Source: a bacterium (lineage in GTDB: Bacteria > UBP14 > UBA6098 > B30-G16). From it: 7,973 nt of DNA. Position numbers and translations under genes: made by a program. The stretch is taken from assembly GCA_027064665.1 (NCBI GenBank), contig JAMOPH010000350.1:1-7973 (forward strand), given 5' to 3'. The notes below the pieces were generated by a model. That model was not told where the DNA came from and made no database searches. It saw only the letters and a list, made by a program, of their open reading frames with translations. Each line of letters opens with the position of its first letter. The stretch's first letter is position 1. This document shows positions 6,883 through 7,973 of the stretch, piece after piece.

Positions 6883-7973
6883 CTCCAAGAACCAAAATTC
6901 TACACATTGCTACAGCTTTTGCCACCGATGAATCATCCACTATAACGCCATGGCTGACAAAACTAATAGTTTCCCAGAGAGAACTTGGGATTGACGCCCG
7001 AGTATTTGCGTCCTCTTATAAAGGATTGGGTGACAATAGTGTCTTCGGAATCCCTGTATATAGATTCAGATATTCTCCAAAATCTATTGAAAATCTGGCT
7101 TACGAGACTCCAATATATGAAGTTATCAGGAGAAACCCGATTAGATATTTACAAATACCTCTATTTTTTCTTGGCGGTTTAATAAAAGCGCACAAAATCC
7201 GATGGAGACCTGATATACTCCACATTCATTGGCCCATCCCTCTGGCAATTTTCGCTAATTCCTTCAAAAATACACCTTTTGTGTTCCATTATCACCAATC
7301 CGAACTGTCTCTTGCTAGGAAATTTGGATTTATTAAGAGTATCTTTGAACCCAAAATAAGAAAAGCCAAAGTTAATATGTGCAATTCATACTTTACTCTG
7401 GAAAAATTCAAACAAATGTTTCCCGATATCCCGGCTCAAATTGTCCCGATGCCCATTTCTATCGATTTGCCAGACCGCTTTATTCCCGAGGATGAGAAGG
7501 AAAATGTCATCCTATTCGTCGGCAGGATGATAAACTGGAAGGGCGGGCATATTCTAATCCAAGCCGCCAAGATACTAAAAGATGAGGGGATAGATATAAA
7601 ACTCCGAATGGTCGGTGACGGCGCCGACAGACCTCAATGGGAAAATCTCGCCCGTTCCCTTGGGGTAAACGCCGAATTCACCGGCTATCTATTCGGCGAA
7701 AAACTTATAGAACAATACAAAAAAGCCCTAATTTTCGCACTACCATCTCTCGGTGACCCCAAAGTGTGGGTGGAAAGTTTGGGTGTTGTCCTGTTAGAGG
7801 CAATGATATACGGCAATCCCGTAATAGCATCTAATATGGGCGGTCCGGTTGAGATAGTAAAAAATAGTCAAGCAGGTCTTCTGTTTGAACCCGGAAATCC
7901 AAAAGACCTCGCAGAAAAATTAAAAACACTTATTACTAATGATAAACTTCGTAAACAAATGGCTCGCAGGGGT
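6879..7973 (+). CDS. GT4-type (GT-B fold) glycosyltransferase, 3' partial
   Basis: The frame from ATG 6879 is open for 365 codons to the window edge with no stop, so the C-terminus is missing. The N-terminal half begins KILHIATAF and has the acceptor-domain pattern RPDILHIHWP (110-119) and PFVFHYHQSE (133-142). The Glycos_transf_1 domain starts near 208: VILFVGRMINWKGGHILIQA (210-229), LRMVGDGADRPQWENLA (242-258), FTGYLFGEKLIEQYKKA (267-283), then the retaining-enzyme E-x7-E motif with E299 and E307 (ESLGVVLLEAM), and GNPVIASNMGGPVEIV (312-327). This family moves a sugar from a nucleotide-sugar donor to a growing, usually lipid-linked glycan on the cytoplasmic side. Donor and acceptor are unknown. 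Typical members have 370-400 residues, so only the last few dozen are lost. It overlaps the flippase-like gene by 4 nt and has a good GGAGG site. GC content varies along the gene. Confidence 0.9.
   Translation, partial: MTPRTKILHIATAFATDESSTITPWLTKLIVSQRELGIDARVFASSYKGLGDNSVFGIPVYRFRYSPKSIENLAYETPIYEVIRRNPIRYLQIPLFFLGGLIKAHKIRWRPDILHIHWPIPLAIFANSFKNTPFVFHYHQSELSLARKFGFIKSIFEPKIRKAKVNMCNSYFTLEKFKQMFPDIPAQIVPMPISIDLPDRFIPEDEKENVILFVGRMINWKGGHILIQAAKILKDEGIDIKLRMVGDGADRPQWENLARSLGVNAEFTGYLFGEKLIEQYKKALIFALPSLGDPKVWVESLGVVLLEAMIYGNPVIASNMGGPVEIVKNSQAGLLFEPGNPKDLAEKLKTLITNDKLRKQMARRG

Noticed and set aside
6985..7182. 65-codon plus-strand frame
   Set aside because: It is an out-of-frame reading inside the glycosyltransferase gene, whose own frame is open from 6879 to the edge and carries all the family motifs.
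7959..7970. 12-mer ATGGCTCGCAGG also found at 3271-3282
   Set aside because: Both copies are in-frame Met-Ala-Arg-Arg codons in unrelated genes, and nothing flanking them is shared; a chance match.

Overview
The window is protein-coding almost end to end, with every supported gene on the + strand. It holds the 3' part of a large secreted multi-domain protein, a strong intrinsic terminator, and then a tightly packed four-gene cluster that runs off the right edge. I see no tRNA, rRNA, CRISPR array, transposase or integrase. The C-terminal FlgD/type-IX-sorting-like domain of the first gene, next to envelope-glycan genes, points to a Gram-negative bacterium. The FCB group or a neighbouring candidate phylum (Cloacimonadota, WOR-3, Zixibacteria or Marinimicrobia type) is my best guess. 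This is inferred from domain architecture only, and no marker gene is present.

Layout. Positions 2-2593 hold a 5'-truncated gene for a surface or secreted protein: several Ig-like beta domains, a CARDB-like domain, and a C-terminal domain opening with NYPNPF. Positions 2644-2677 form a textbook rho-independent terminator. Positions 2679-2690 are a perfect 12-bp palindrome followed by a plausible promoter (2718-2745), so a new transcription unit probably begins here. Positions 2776-5178 encode a YfhO-family polytopic membrane protein (putative GT-C glycosyltransferase), 5183-5914 a class I SAM methyltransferase, 5911-6882 a flippase-like membrane protein of the LPG-synthase-TM/UPF0104 family, and 6879 to the right edge a GT4-type glycosyltransferase that lacks only its C-terminus.

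The four downstream genes are separated by 4 nt, then by two 4-nt ATGA overlaps, so they are very probably one translationally coupled operon. Together they look like part of a locus that builds and modifies a lipid-linked or envelope glycan. The GT4 enzyme would add sugars in the cytoplasm, the methyltransferase might modify the glycan or its precursor, and the two membrane proteins would act at or across the inner membrane. No substrate can be read from the sequence.

Base composition changes sharply near the end of the YfhO-family gene. Hand-counted 60-base lines are about 57-65% GC upstream, about 30-43% in the methyltransferase and flippase genes, and mixed (about 37-57%) in the glycosyltransferase. 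The right part of the window therefore looks like an acquired or variable glycan cassette joined to a more typical chromosomal backbone. I do not see an obviously new biological system. The most useful leads are the composition junction, the palindrome at the operon head, and the unassigned N-terminal part of the large secreted protein.
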